From: Sphingomonas jaspsi DSM 18422 | GTDB lineage: Bacteria > Pseudomonadota > Alphaproteobacteria > Sphingomonadales > Sphingomonadaceae | Direction of reading: 5' to 3' | Assembly (NCBI RefSeq): GCF_000585415.1 | Contig: NZ_KK073876.1 | Coordinates: forward strand, 2,167,810-2,231,809 | Length of the DNA: 64,000 nt | In this document: one piece after another, positions 30,091 to 39,856 of the stretch | How positions within the stretch are numbered: the first letter of the stretch is position 1 | Layout of the letters: each line of letters starts with the position of its first letter | The notes under the pieces: generated by a model | What the model was told of the DNA's origin: nothing | Database searches by the model: none | What the model saw: the letters and a program-made list of their open reading frames with translations, nothing else | Program-made: the position numbers and the translations under genes

Positions 30091-33000
30091 ATGAACGAAC
30101 TGACCAACTTCGCGAACCCGGTGGCCAAGCCGGAGACTTTCGACCAGATCAAGATCGGCATCGCCTCGCCGGACAAGATCCGCTCGTGGAGCTTCGGCGA
30201 GATCAAGAAGCCGGAAACGATCAACTATCGCACGTTCAAGCCCGAACGCGACGGCTTGTTCTGCGCGCGCATCTTCGGTCCGATCAAGGATTACGAATGC
30301 CTGTGCGGCAAGTACAAACGCATGAAGTACAAGGGCATCGTCTGCGAAAAGTGCGGCGTCGAAGTGACCGTGTCGAAGGTCCGCCGCGAACGCATGGGCC
30401 ATATCGAACTGGCCGCGCCGGTCGCGCACATCTGGTTCCTGAAGTCGCTGCCGAGCCGCATCGGCCTGCTGCTCGACATGCAGCTGAAGCAGCTTGAGCG
30501 CATCCTTTACTTCGAATCCTATGTCGTGATCGAGCCGGGCCTGACCGCGCTCGAAAAGTACCAGCTTTTGTCGGAAGACGAGCTGCTGAGCGCTCAGGAC
30601 GAATATGGCGAAGACGCTTTCTCGGCCGGCATCGGCGCGGAAGCGGTCAAGGTCATGCTGATGGACCTCGACCTCGAAGGCGAACGCCAGGCGCTGCTCG
30701 ACGAGCTGGCCGTGACCAAGTCGGAACTGAAGCCGAAGAAGATCATCAAGCGGTTGAAGGTCGTCGAGAGCTTCCTTGAATCCGGCAACCGCCCGGAATG
30801 GATGATCCTCGACGTCGTTCCGGTCATCCCGCCCGAACTGCGCCCGCTGGTTCCGCTCGATGGCGGCCGCTTCGCGACGTCGGATCTCAACGACCTGTAT
30901 CGCCGCGTCATCAACCGTAACAACCGCCTGAAGCGCCTGATGGAGCTGCGCGCGCCGGACATCATCGTCCGCAACGAAAAGCGCATGCTGCAGGAAGCCG
31001 TCGATGCGCTGTTTGACAACGGCCGCCGCGGTCGCACCATCACCGGTGCCAACAAGCGTCCGCTGAAGTCCTTGAGCGACATGCTGAAGGGCAAGCAGGG
31101 CCGCTTCCGTCAGAACCTGCTCGGCAAGCGCGTCGACTATTCGGGCCGTTCGGTCATCGTGACCGGTCCGGAACTGAAGCTGCACCAATGCGGCCTGCCG
31201 AAGAAGATGGCCTTGGAACTGTTCAAGCCGTTCATCTACTCGCGCCTCGACGCCAAGGGTCTGTCGATGACCCTCAAGCAGGCGAAGAAGTGGGTCGAAA
31301 AGGAACGCAAGGAAGTCTGGGACATCCTCGACGAAGTCATTCGCGAGCACCCGGTCCTGCTGAACCGCGCCCCGACGCTCCACCGCCTCGGCATCCAGGC
31401 GTTCGAACCGGTGCTGATCGAAGGCAAGGCGATCCAGCTTCACCCGCTGGTCTGCTCGGCCTTCAACGCCGACTTCGACGGTGACCAGATGGCCGTCCAC
31501 GTTCCGCTGAGCCTCGAGGCCCAGCTGGAAGCGCGCGTGCTGATGATGTCGACCAACAACATCCTTTCGCCCGCCAACGGCAAGCCGATCATCGTGCCGT
31601 CGCAGGACATGGTGCTGGGTCTCTATTACCTCTCGATGGAGAAGGAAGGCGAACCCGGCGAAGGCTCGATCCTGGCCGACATGCAGGAAGTCCACCAGGC
31701 GCTCGCCGCCGGTGGCGTCACCCTGCACACCAAGATCGTCAGCCGCGTCCCGCAGACGGACGAGGCCGGCAACCAGTATATGAAGCGGTTCGAAACCACC
31801 CCGGGCCGCATGCTGCTGGGCGAGACGCTGCCGAAGTCGCACAAGGTGCCCTTCGAAACCGTCAACCGCCTGCTGACCAAGAAGGACATCGGCGACGTCA
31901 TCGACGAAGTCTATCGTCACACCGGTCAGAAGGAGACCGTCCTGTTCGCCGACGCGATCATGGCGCTGGGTTTCCGCCACGCGTTCAAGGCCGGCATCAG
32001 CTTCGGCAAGGACGACATGGTCATTCCGGAATCGAAGGAAGCACTGGTCGACGAGACCCGCGCCCTCGTGAAGGACTATGAGCAGCAGTATCAGGACGGC
32101 CTGATCACGCAGCAGGAAAAGTACAACAAGGTGATCGACGCCTGGTCGCGTTGCGGCGACCGTGTTGCGACCGAGATGATGAAGGAAATCTCGGCCGTGA
32201 AGAAGGGCGACGACGGCCGCGAGCTTCCGACCAATGCCATCTACATGATGGCCCATTCGGGTGCCCGTGGTTCGCAGGCGCAGATCAAGCAGCTCGCCGG
32301 TATGCGCGGCCTGATGGCCAAGCCGTCGGGCGAGATCATCGAAACGCCGATCATCTCGAACTTCAAGGAAGGCCTCACCGTCCTTGAATACTTCAACTCG
32401 ACCCACGGCGCCCGTAAGGGTCTTGCCGACACCGCGCTCAAGACGGCAAACTCGGGTTATCTGACCCGCCGCCTGGTCGACGTGTCGCAGGATGCGGTGA
32501 TCATCGAGGAAGATTGCGGCACCGACCGCAAGCTGGAAATGCGCGCCATCGTCCAGGGCGGTGCGGTCATCGCCAGCCTCGCCGATCGCGTGCTGGGCCG
32601 CACCACCGCGGAAGACGTCGTCGATCCCAAGACCAATGACATCATCATCGCCGAGGGGACGCTGCTCGACGAACCGATGGTCGCCAAGCTCGAGGAAATC
32701 GGCCTGCAGGGCATCAAGATCCGCTCGCCGCTGGTCTGTGCCTCGAAGCAGGGCGTGTGCGCCAAGTGCTACGGTCGCGACTTGGCCCGCGGTACCCCGG
32801 TCAACATCGGTGAAGCGGTCGGCGTCATCGCCGCCCAGTCGATCGGTGAACCGGGTACGCAGCTGACTATGCGTACCTTCCACATCGGCGGCGCCGCGCA
32901 GCTCAACGAGCAGTCGAACCTGGAAAGCCCGGTCGACGGTACGATCGAACTGCGCGACATGCCGACGATCACCGATCCGCGCGGCCGCCATGTGTCGCTG

Positions 33001-34383
33001 TCGCGTTCGGGCGAAATCGCCATCCTCGACATGGATGGCCGCGAGCTCAGCACGCACCGTATCCCGTACGGCGCGCACCTGCTGGTCGAAAGCGGCCACA
33101 TCGTCAGCCGTGGCGACCGCATCGCGGAATGGGACCCTTCGTTCAGCCCGGTCATCACCGAAAAGGCCGGTACGGTGAAGTTCCAGGACCTCATCGAAAA
33201 CCGCACGCTGACCGAAGAAACCGACGAATCGACCGGTATCTCGCAGCGCAAGGTGATCGACGATCTCGCCAAGTCGAAGAAGGAAGACCTGCGTCCGCGC
33301 CTCACCCTGCTGGGTGACGATGCGGCCGAGGCGGGCGTTTATCGCCTGGCCCCGGGTGCGGTCATCTCGATCGAAGACGGTGCGAGCGTCCAGGCCGGTG
33401 AAGTGTTGGCGCGTATGCCGCGTGAAGCCGCCAAGACCCGCGACATCACCGGCGGTCTGCCGCGCGTCGCCGAACTGTTCGAAGCCCGCACGCCCAAGGA
33501 CAAGGCGATCATCGCTCGCGTCTCCGGCCGTGTGCAGTTCCTCAAGGACTATAAGGCCAAGCGCAAGATTGCGATCGTTCCGGAAGACGGTTCGGATCCG
33601 CATGAAGAGCTGGTGCCCAAGTCGCGCGTCATCGACGTGCAGGAAGGCGACTATGTGAAGCGTGGCGACAATCTGGTGGGCGGTTCGCCCGACCCGCACG
33701 ACATTCTCGAAGCCCTCGGTGTCGAGGCGCTGGCGGAATATCTCGTCGCGGAAATCCAGGAAGTCTATCGCTTGCAGGGCGTGAAGATCAACGACAAGCA
33801 CATCGAGGTGATCGTTCGCCAGATGCTGCAGAAGGTCGAGATCACCGACGACGGCGACACGACGCTCCTCAAGGGCGAACAGGTCGACCGCGAGGAAATG
33901 GACGAGGTCAATGCCAAGCTCGGCAAGGGTCAGCGTCCGGCACAGGGCAAGCCGGTCCTGCTGGGCATCACCAAGGCGTCGCTGCAGACCCGCAGCTTCA
34001 TCTCGGCCGCCTCGTTCCAGGAAACGACCCGCGTCCTCACCGAAGCATCGGTGCAGGGCAAGGTCGACATCCTGAACGGCCTCAAGGAAAACGTGATCGT
34101 CGGCCGGCTCATCCCGGCGGGTACCGGTGCGGGCATGAACCGCCTGCGCGTGGCCGCCTCGTCGCGTGACGCGTCGCTCCGCGCCCAGCAGCGCAAGCTG
34201 CAGGAAGCGCTGATCGCGCCGAACTCGGCCGCCGAAGAGCATGCCGCCGAACTGGCCCAGAACCCGCGCGATGCGTCGGCCGGTGGCCACGATCCGCTCG
34301 GCGACGTCGTGGCCTCCGGCCACGGCACCGACGAGGATGCCGGGGATTATCTCAACGAAGCTGAAGCCAGCACCGAAGAGTAA
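30091..34383 (+). CDS. rpoC: RNA polymerase beta-prime subunit
   Basis: A 1430-residue beta-prime subunit. The N-terminal zinc finger is [20 protein letters not shown], the catalytic magnesium site [12 protein letters not shown], the bridge/trigger region includes [30 protein letters not shown], and the second zinc site [16 protein letters not shown] is complete. The ATG at 30091 is in the family position; TTG at 30076 would add five residues. A terminator lies 27 bases past the stop. Confidence 0.99.
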   Translation: MNELTNFANPVAKPETFDQIKIGIASPDKIRSWSFGEIKKPETINYRTFKPERDGLFCARIFGPIKDYECLCGKYKRMKYKGIVCEKCGVEVTVSKVRRERMGHIELAAPVAHIWFLKSLPSRIGLLLDMQLKQLERILYFESYVVIEPGLTALEKYQLLSEDELLSAQDEYGEDAFSAGIGAEAVKVMLMDLDLEGERQALLDELAVTKSELKPKKIIKRLKVVESFLESGNRPEWMILDVVPVIPPELRPLVPLDGGRFATSDLNDLYRRVINRNNRLKRLMELRAPDIIVRNEKRMLQEAVDALFDNGRRGRTITGANKRPLKSLSDMLKGKQGRFRQNLLGKRVDYSGRSVIVTGPELKLHQCGLPKKMALELFKPFIYSRLDAKGLSMTLKQAKKWVEKERKEVWDILDEVIREHPVLLNRAPTLHRLGIQAFEPVLIEGKAIQLHPLVCSAFNADFDGDQMAVHVPLSLEAQLEARVLMMSTNNILSPANGKPIIVPSQDMVLGLYYLSMEKEGEPGEGSILADMQEVHQALAAGGVTLHTKIVSRVPQTDEAGNQYMKRFETTPGRMLLGETLPKSHKVPFETVNRLLTKKDIGDVIDEVYRHTGQKETVLFADAIMALGFRHAFKAGISFGKDDMVIPESKEALVDETRALVKDYEQQYQDGLITQQEKYNKVIDAWSRCGDRVATEMMKEISAVKKGDDGRELPTNAIYMMAHSGARGSQAQIKQLAGMRGLMAKPSGEIIETPIISNFKEGLTVLEYFNSTHGARKGLADTALKTANSGYLTRRLVDVSQDAVIIEEDCGTDRKLEMRAIVQGGAVIASLADRVLGRTTAEDVVDPKTNDIIIAEGTLLDEPMVAKLEEIGLQGIKIRSPLVCASKQGVCAKCYGRDLARGTPVNIGEAVGVIAAQSIGEPGTQLTMRTFHIGGAAQLNEQSNLESPVDGTIELRDMPTITDPRGRHVSLSRSGEIAILDMDGRELSTHRIPYGAHLLVESGHIVSRGDRIAEWDPSFSPVITEKAGTVKFQDLIENRTLTEETDESTGISQRKVIDDLAKSKKEDLRPRLTLLGDDAAEAGVYRLAPGAVISIEDGASVQAGEVLARMPREAAKTRDITGGLPRVAELFEARTPKDKAIIARVSGRVQFLKDYKAKRKIAIVPEDGSDPHEELVPKSRVIDVQEGDYVKRGDNLVGGSPDPHDILEALGVEALAEYLVAEIQEVYRLQGVKINDKHIEVIVRQMLQKVEITDDGDTTLLKGEQVDREEMDEVNAKLGKGQRPAQGKPVLLGITKASLQTRSFISAASFQETTRVLTEASVQGKVDILNGLKENVIVGRLIPAGTGAGMNRLRVAASSRDASLRAQQRKLQEALIAPNSAAEEHAAELAQNPRDASAGGHDPLGDVVASGHGTDEDAGDYLNEAEASTEE

Positions 34384-34409
34384 GTCGCCGAGCGTAAAGG
34401 CAGAAGAAG

Positions 34410-34442
34410 GCCGTCGCCCGACCCGGGCGGCGGCTTTTTTTT
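34410..34442 (+). terminator. terminator after rpoC
   Basis: GCCGTCGCCCG at 34410-34420 pairs (one G-T) with CGGGCGGCGGC at 34424-34434, then a run of eight T. It closes the rpoBC unit. Confidence 0.93.
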
Positions 34443-34483
34443 GCGTGTTGCGCCGGGCGGGCCCGCAATCCAATGTCATCACG

Positions 34484-37195
34484 ATGTCCAGCGTCGAATG
34501 CGCCCCCGCGCCATCTTCTCCTGCTTCGCCGACTTTGTTCGAACGAATGCGCTTCGCCGGCAAATGGCGCGACTATCAGCAGCGCGTGATCGATGAGTTC
34601 GAACGTTTGATTTGCGACGACCGCATCCACGTCGTGGCGGCACCGGGTTCGGGAAAAACGATATTGGGCCTCGAGCTGATAAGGCGGATCGGTCGGCCCG
34701 CGATTGTGCTGGCGCCGACGGTCGCCGTGCGCAATCAGTGGATCGAGCGCCTAGTCCCGATGTTCCTTCGCGAGAAGCCAACGGCGGCCGAGGCCTCGAC
34801 CCACCTGGTTCGATCGTCGACGCTCACTTGCGCCACCTACCAAGCCCTTTACGCCTTGTGGTCCGACCCCGATCCGTCGCGCTTTACGCAATTCGTCGAG
34901 CAGCCGTCGGCGGCGGGTCCGGTCACGTTGCTGCTCGACGAATGTCACCATCTTCGGCGCGAGTGGTGGCATGCGCTGCAAACCCTGATCGACCGATTAC
35001 CCGGCGTGACGGTGGTCGCTTTGACGGCAACACCGCCCTACGATGCACCATATGCGGAATGGATCCGCTATCAGAAAGCATGCGGTCCAATCGATCTTGA
35101 GATCGGCGTGCCAGAACTGGTCCGCAACGGCGACCTTTGTCCGCACCAGGACTATGTTCATTTTTCCGAGCCGGAGCAGCCGACCATCGACTTGTTGCAG
35201 CGCCGAAGGGACACGATCGGCGAACTGCTGCGGGCAATCCGATCCGACGAGCAATTGATCGACGATCTGCTTCGTCACCCGTGGCTGGTCGTTCCGGAAG
35301 CCCATGTAGAAGCGATCCTTGACGCCCCTGAATTACTTTCGGCGATCCTTGTACTGATCGCGTCCAGCAGCAGGCCCCTGCCCGCTGCTCCGCTCAAGCT
35401 GCTGGGCGTTCGCGCCGATGAATTGCCGGTCGCTTCTGCCTTCTGGACCGCCACGCTGCTTGACGCGATCCTGTTCAGCCACAGCGAAATATTCCCGGCG
35501 GCTGCCGAACGATTGAAATCGTGGAAGCCGTTCCTTGCCGAACATGGACTTATCGAAGGCCAGCACGTTTGCCTGGGTGAAACGCGCTCAACCTTCAGCC
35601 TGATGGCGGGCAGCATCGCCAAACTAGGCAGCATCGTTGACATCGCGCGCGCCGAATTTGCCAATCTAGGCACGGATTTGCGCCTGGTTATCCTGACAGA
35701 CCATGTGCGCACAGACGAATTTCCACGATCATTCACCCCGAACTACCGACCGTCGAAAATCGGCGTCGTGCCGATCTTCGACGCACTCCGCCGCAGCTCC
35801 ATCAACGGCCTTAGGATCGCAGTGCTTAGCGGGAAGCTGGTCCTCATTCCGACCGACGCCGCTGCTGCCTTGGTGGGGGCATGTGAGAAGCGGGGGCTAT
35901 CTCCTGCGGTGGTTCGCCGGACCTCGCTGCCTGGCTTGGCCTCCATCGTGCAGCTAGATTTCGAGGGTGCGGCTGACGGTTGTGCCGTCGAAATAATTAC
36001 CGACTTGTTCGAGGCGGGCCATATCAACGTGCTGGTCGGTACACAGGCGCTACTCGGCGAAGGGTGGGACGCGCCGTCGGTTAACAGCCTAGTCCTGGCC
36101 AGCAACAGCGCCGCCTACATGCTGTCGAACCAGATGCGCGGCCGCGCTATCCGCATCGATCCCGAGCGGCCCGCGAAAGTGTCGAACATTTGGCACCTGG
36201 CGACGGTGGACCAACTCGCCCCGGTCGAAATCGCCGATCGGTTTGAATGGGGCAGCATGAACGAGCCAACCCTCATCCGTTCGGACTGGGAATTGCTGCA
36301 GCGGCGATTCGCGGCCTTCGAAGGGATCCCCAATCACGGTGACCCAAACATCCGTTCGGGTTTCGAACGGTTGGGAATGGACGGTAACGACATCGAAGCT
36401 GCCAATCGGGCGACGCTGGCGCTGGCGGCCGATCGACCGGCGATCGCTAGGCGATGGCACCAAGCGATCGGCGCTGCCACCCTGCGTTCCCATGTCCGCG
36501 AAATCGCGCAGGCGAATTACGATCCGCGTCACCTTTCATGGCGCGACACGCTACGCTGGCTGGCGGCCAGCGGGGCAAGTGGTGGTGCAATGGTCGCCGC
36601 GCATGAGGGACTACGCGTGGCACCTTCGTCCGACACTGCGCATCTTGCTGCGGCGGTGGCGATCGCATTCGGGATTTATGCCTTTCCTCGGTTTGCGAAA
36701 GCGTCGTGGTTGGCAATCAGGCATCGCACGCTGGAATCAAGCGTCGCCGAAGTCGGTAAAGTTGTGCTTTCGGGCTTGGCCGAGGCCGACCAGTTCAGTT
36801 TCGGGGATATCGAAACGGCCAAAGTCATAGGTGTGCGAAACCTATCCGGTGAGGTCGATATTTATGTCGATGGGCTCAATCGTGCGGAAGAGCGGATGGT
36901 TCTGGACGCGGTTGGCGAGGTATTGGGTCCGGTCGCAAACCCGCGCTATCTGCTGGAACGGCGCAGCGGCTGGGGACCTTGGCGGCGCCTCGATTATCAT
37001 GCGGTTCCTGCAAGTATCGCCCAACGGAAGGAATGGGCCGAAGCCTTTCACCGCCTGTGGAAGCGGCACGTCGGGCCATCGACGCTGCTGTTTACACGTA
37101 CCGTCGATGGGCGGCGCGCCTTGCTGCGCGCACGCGGCCAATCTCTTGCGGCAGGGTTTCAGCGTCGAGTCGATCGGCGATCAGCTTGGATGTAG
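34484..37195 (+). CDS. DECH-box superfamily 2 helicase-like protein
   Basis: A 903-residue protein. Motif I is AAPGSGKT (Lys58), motif II DECH (152-155), motif III TAT (181-183), a long insert of about 300 residues, then motif V around GTQALLGEGWDAP and motif VI QMRGRAIR (550-557). The motor is therefore complete and of the type found in DEAD/DEAH helicases and restriction R subunits. The roughly 350-residue C-terminal part has no domain I recognise and includes one hydrophobic stretch (about 725-745). No methylase, specificity or nuclease gene is adjacent. There is no clear ribosome-binding site at the ATG 34484; ATG 34547 is an alternative. The role is unknown; DNA repair or phage defence are guesses. 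Confidence 0.8.
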   Translation: MSSVECAPAPSSPASPTLFERMRFAGKWRDYQQRVIDEFERLICDDRIHVVAAPGSGKTILGLELIRRIGRPAIVLAPTVAVRNQWIERLVPMFLREKPTAAEASTHLVRSSTLTCATYQALYALWSDPDPSRFTQFVEQPSAAGPVTLLLDECHHLRREWWHALQTLIDRLPGVTVVALTATPPYDAPYAEWIRYQKACGPIDLEIGVPELVRNGDLCPHQDYVHFSEPEQPTIDLLQRRRDTIGELLRAIRSDEQLIDDLLRHPWLVVPEAHVEAILDAPELLSAILVLIASSSRPLPAAPLKLLGVRADELPVASAFWTATLLDAILFSHSEIFPAAAERLKSWKPFLAEHGLIEGQHVCLGETRSTFSLMAGSIAKLGSIVDIARAEFANLGTDLRLVILTDHVRTDEFPRSFTPNYRPSKIGVVPIFDALRRSSINGLRIAVLSGKLVLIPTDAAAALVGACEKRGLSPAVVRRTSLPGLASIVQLDFEGAADGCAVEIITDLFEAGHINVLVGTQALLGEGWDAPSVNSLVLASNSAAYMLSNQMRGRAIRIDPERPAKVSNIWHLATVDQLAPVEIADRFEWGSMNEPTLIRSDWELLQRRFAAFEGIPNHGDPNIRSGFERLGMDGNDIEAANRATLALAADRPAIARRWHQAIGAATLRSHVREIAQANYDPRHLSWRDTLRWLAASGASGGAMVAAHEGLRVAPSSDTAHLAAAVAIAFGIYAFPRFAKASWLAIRHRTLESSVAEVGKVVLSGLAEADQFSFGDIETAKVIGVRNLSGEVDIYVDGLNRAEERMVLDAVGEVLGPVANPRYLLERRSGWGPWRRLDYHAVPASIAQRKEWAEAFHRLWKRHVGPSTLLFTRTVDGRRALLRARGQSLAAGFQRRVDRRSAWM

Positions 37196-37205
37196 ACTAC
37201 AAAAA

Positions 37206-37237
37206 AGCCCCGCGCGGCTCGATCCGGCGGGGCTCTT
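37206..37237. terminator. bidirectional terminator between helicase and entericidin genes
   Basis: GCCCCGC at 37207-37213 pairs with GCGGGGC at 37227-37233. Read on the minus strand it is followed by a run of T (A run at 37201-37206), and on the plus strand by TCTTTCT. It can end both the helicase and the entericidin transcripts. Confidence 0.8.
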
Positions 37238-37257
37238 TCTCTGGCGTTTCGCTGGGT

Positions 37258-37398
37258 TTAGCAGCGGCCGCCATTAATGGTGTTTTCGGTGCAGTTTGCC
37301 GCCGACTTTAAATCGTCGCCGGCACCGCGGACCGTGTTGCACGCGGCCAGCACGACCATCAGGCCGATGACGGCGGCGGGCATCAATTTGCGGACCAT
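37258..37398 (-). CDS. entericidin-like small lipoprotein, copy 1
   Basis: A 46-residue protein too short for routine gene calls. The N terminus MVRKLMPAAVIGLMVVLAAC is a lipoprotein signal peptide with the lipobox LAAC; the mature part NTVRGAGDDLKSAANC matches the start of entericidin A/B-family lipoproteins. It then ends in CTENTINGGRC, adding two cysteines. GGAG precedes the ATG. The adjacent copy shares the same tail. Entericidins are small envelope lipoproteins linked to stress and autolysis in E. coli; the role here is unknown. Confidence 0.85.
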   Translation of the reverse strand: MVRKLMPAAVIGLMVVLAACNTVRGAGDDLKSAANCTENTINGGRC

Positions 37399-37471
37399 GA
37401 ATATCGCTCCATTATTTGAATGACGCGATAACCATGGCCCGCCAACGAAGCCGTTGTCTAGCCGAAACGGA

Positions 37472-37612
37472 TTAGCAGTTGCCGCCGTTGATCGTGTTTT
37501 CGGTGCAATTGGCGACCGACTTCACGTCTTCGCCCGCGCCGCGGACCGTGTTGCAGGCGGTGATGGCGACCGCGCTGGCGATCAGGAACATGGTGGTAAC
37601 CTTGCGAAGCAT
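37472..37612 (-). CDS. entericidin-like small lipoprotein, copy 2
   Basis: A 46-residue paralogue of copy 1, 73 bases upstream of it on the same strand. The signal peptide is MLRKVTTMFLIASAVAITAC, and the mature part NTVRGAGEDVKSVANC ends in CTENTINGGNC. A very good AGGAGG precedes the ATG. The mature halves of the two copies are nearly identical, while the signal peptides have diverged, which suggests tandem duplication with selection on the mature peptide. It diverges from the S41-type gene. Confidence 0.87.
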   Translation of the reverse strand: MLRKVTTMFLIASAVAITACNTVRGAGEDVKSVANCTENTINGGNC

Positions 37613-37719
37613 AATGTCCTCCTATCTGATGGCCAACGAACGCAGCAATCGCGTGAAGGTGCCATCACGGCGGCGAAATGTTCGCCGATTGCGATTTTCA
37701 GCGCTCACCACCCTTCCGA

Positions 37720-37747
37720 TTGCCAGCCGATCCAGTTGGTGTATTAT
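37720..37747 (+). promoter_or_regulatory. promoter of the S41-type gene, placed for leaderless transcription
   Basis: TTGCCA at 37720-37725, 16 bases, then TATTAT at 37742-37747, a near-consensus pair. The ATG begins at 37754, seven bases after the -10, where transcription should start, and no Shine-Dalgarno lies before it. Confidence 0.6.
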
Positions 37748-37753
37748 CATAGC

Positions 37754-38917
37754 ATGACAGTACGTTGGCTTATCGCGGCGCTAGCCGTTTCCGTCGCCAC
37801 GCCCGGCGCGGCATTCGACAAGGCGGTGTGGAAGGCGGATTATGCGCGGCTCAAGGTTGCGCTGGCGCAGAATTACGCCAATTTCGACTGGCAAGTCGAT
37901 CATCGCGGCATCAATCTGAAGGGTGCCGACAGCTTCATCACCGACATGCTGGACAAGGCCGAGGACGACACGGCCGCGACGCTGGCGATCGTGAAGCTGG
38001 TCGAGGCGTTCGACGATCCGCACCTCGACCTGCGGGCCGGACCGCCGGCGGCCGATGCGCAAGCCGTTCCGTCATCGAGCATGGTGGCTGGGCCGGATGC
38101 GCCGGCCAGCGGATGCGATGCCGCCGGTTACCGAGACGGTCGGGCCGCCACCCGCCTGCCCTACCCTTCGGCGCCGGGCTGGATCGAGGTCAGTGCCGCG
38201 CCGTTCCAGGCCGGGCTGATCGGCGACATCGGCATCATCCGCATTCCGGCCTTCGGGGAAGATCAATATCGAACGGCCTGCACCGCGGTCGCCAAGACCG
38301 GAACGAGCGAGCGCGACCTGCAGCTGGCAACGAGGGCAGCGCTCAACCGCCAGCTGATCGGCCTTGTCCACAGCTTGCAGCAACGCGGCATGAAGCGGTT
38401 GGTCATCGACATCAGCCGCAACGGTGGCGGCAGCGAGTGGAGCAGCGAGGCGATCACCATCTTCGCCCCCGGCACCCTCACCCGCAACGAGCCCCGCCGC
38501 GTCGGCCCGAGCTGCGACCGCTCGTCACTGTGGCGGGGCGAGAAGCCCGGCTGCACCGCCTATCAGGACGGAATCCGCAAGGAAACCACCGCCGCATCGC
38601 CCGGCGAGAATGCGTGGAGCGGACCGCTGGCCATTCTCGCCGACCATCGCACCGCATCGGCTGCGGAAGAATTTATCACCTGGGCACGCGACAACCGCCG
38701 CGCGGTGATGGGCGGGGAACGGACGTCCGGCGCGGGCTGCGGCTATATGGACGGTGGGTCGGCCTTCGCGTTCCGCGCCGTCTCGATGCACCTGATGATC
38801 CCGAACTGCAGTCGCTTCACCCGCGACGGCATCAATGAAATCGAAGGCCAGCAGCCCGACCTCGTCATCGATTGGCCGACGCTCAGGCCAGAGATGGTCA
38901 AGCCGACGCTCGATTAA
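37754..38917 (+). CDS. secreted S41-family peptidase-like protein
   Basis: A 387-residue protein with a signal peptide (MTVRWLIAALAVSVATPGAA) and a C-terminal S41 (C-terminal-processing/Tsp-like) domain: GIIRIPAFG, KRLVIDISRNGGGSEWSSEAI and the presumed serine in ILADHRTASAAEEFITWA. No PDZ domain is evident, which sets it apart from CtpA. Six or more cysteines (for example GCDAAGY, GPSCDRSS, PGCTAY, GAGCGY, PNCSRF) suggest disulfides in the periplasm. The natural substrate is unknown. It converges with bchO at 21 bases, marking the edge of the photosynthesis cluster. Confidence 0.83.
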   Translation: MTVRWLIAALAVSVATPGAAFDKAVWKADYARLKVALAQNYANFDWQVDHRGINLKGADSFITDMLDKAEDDTAATLAIVKLVEAFDDPHLDLRAGPPAADAQAVPSSSMVAGPDAPASGCDAAGYRDGRAATRLPYPSAPGWIEVSAAPFQAGLIGDIGIIRIPAFGEDQYRTACTAVAKTGTSERDLQLATRAALNRQLIGLVHSLQQRGMKRLVIDISRNGGGSEWSSEAITIFAPGTLTRNEPRRVGPSCDRSSLWRGEKPGCTAYQDGIRKETTAASPGENAWSGPLAILADHRTASAAEEFITWARDNRRAVMGGERTSGAGCGYMDGGSAFAFRAVSMHLMIPNCSRFTRDGINEIEGQQPDLVIDWPTLRPEMVKPTLD

Positions 38918-38938
38918 ATTGTTCGCAATCAAGCCGCG

Positions 38939-39847
38939 CTAGGCGGGCTTGCGGGTGCGTTTGCCGCGCGCCTTGGGGGCGGCGGATTGCAGGAAATCGA
39001 CGATCGCCTCGACCGCCGCATCCGGTGCCTCCTCGTGCGCCAGGTGGCCGAGATCGCCGAGCATTTGCAGTTCGGCGTTGGACAAGGCACCGGCGGCGCG
39101 CTTCACTGGCGACAGGCCTACGGCCCGGTCACCCGCCGAATGAACGAGCAAAACAGGATTTGCGATGGTCGGAAATGTGCGCTCAAGTTCGTCGAGGTCC
39201 CAGCCCGCCATCATCTGCAACGCACCGCTGCAATGGACGTCGTTGCCGAACAGGGTTTCGTAGCAGCGCAGGCCTGCGGCATCGATCGCCGATCCCGTCG
39301 CTTTGCGCAGGAAGCGATCGGTTTCGCCCGGCACCCTCGCCCGGGCAGCGAACAGGCGCGAAACGAAAGGATTGAGGAAGAACAGTCGTGCCATGGCGGG
39401 AAACAATTGCCGGGCCACGCCTTCGAACGGGATGAGCGCAGGATTGAAACCGATGACCGGCAGCGAGGGGTGCGCCCGGCCCCAACCCATGGCGATGGCA
39501 GCACCCGCGGAGTGACCGACCAGCGCGCATGGCTCCATCGACACATTGTGACACAGATCATCGATCGCCGCGACCATGCCCGGCAGCGTCAGGCCGCGCC
39601 GCGGCCTGCCAGTCGTGAAGCCGTGGCCCGGAAGGTCCGGCGCGATCACGGTGAACCGATCGGCCAGTCGCGGCATGACATCGCGCCAGCTATGCGATGA
39701 TGCGCCGGTGCCGTGAAGCAGCAATACCGCCGGGCCAGAACCCATCTGCTGGATGTGCCAACGAATGCCGCCGACCTCGACGAAACGGCTCTGGTCGCGA
39801 TGCGGCCAGTTTCGACCGTCGACATTCCAATTGAGCGGTGCGCCCAT
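38939..39847 (-). CDS. bchO: alpha/beta hydrolase BchO, Mg-chelatase-associated
   Basis: A 302-residue alpha/beta hydrolase with the oxyanion region LLLHGTGASSHSWRDVMP, the nucleophile elbow VGHSAGAAIAMGW, and the acid and histidine in SAGDRAVG and GHLAHEEAPD. BchO is found beside bchI and bchD in photosynthesis clusters and is thought to assist magnesium chelation or pigment handling; its reaction is not settled. It follows bchD by 9 bases and ends the bchIDO unit. In many clusters carotenoid genes come next; here an S41-type gene does. Confidence 0.93.
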   Translation of the reverse strand: MGAPLNWNVDGRNWPHRDQSRFVEVGGIRWHIQQMGSGPAVLLLHGTGASSHSWRDVMPRLADRFTVIAPDLPGHGFTTGRPRRGLTLPGMVAAIDDLCHNVSMEPCALVGHSAGAAIAMGWGRAHPSLPVIGFNPALIPFEGVARQLFPAMARLFFLNPFVSRLFAARARVPGETDRFLRKATGSAIDAAGLRCYETLFGNDVHCSGALQMMAGWDLDELERTFPTIANPVLLVHSAGDRAVGLSPVKRAAGALSNAELQMLGDLGHLAHEEAPDAAVEAIVDFLQSAAPKARGKRTRKPA

Positions 39848-39856
39848 GCGGTGCGA

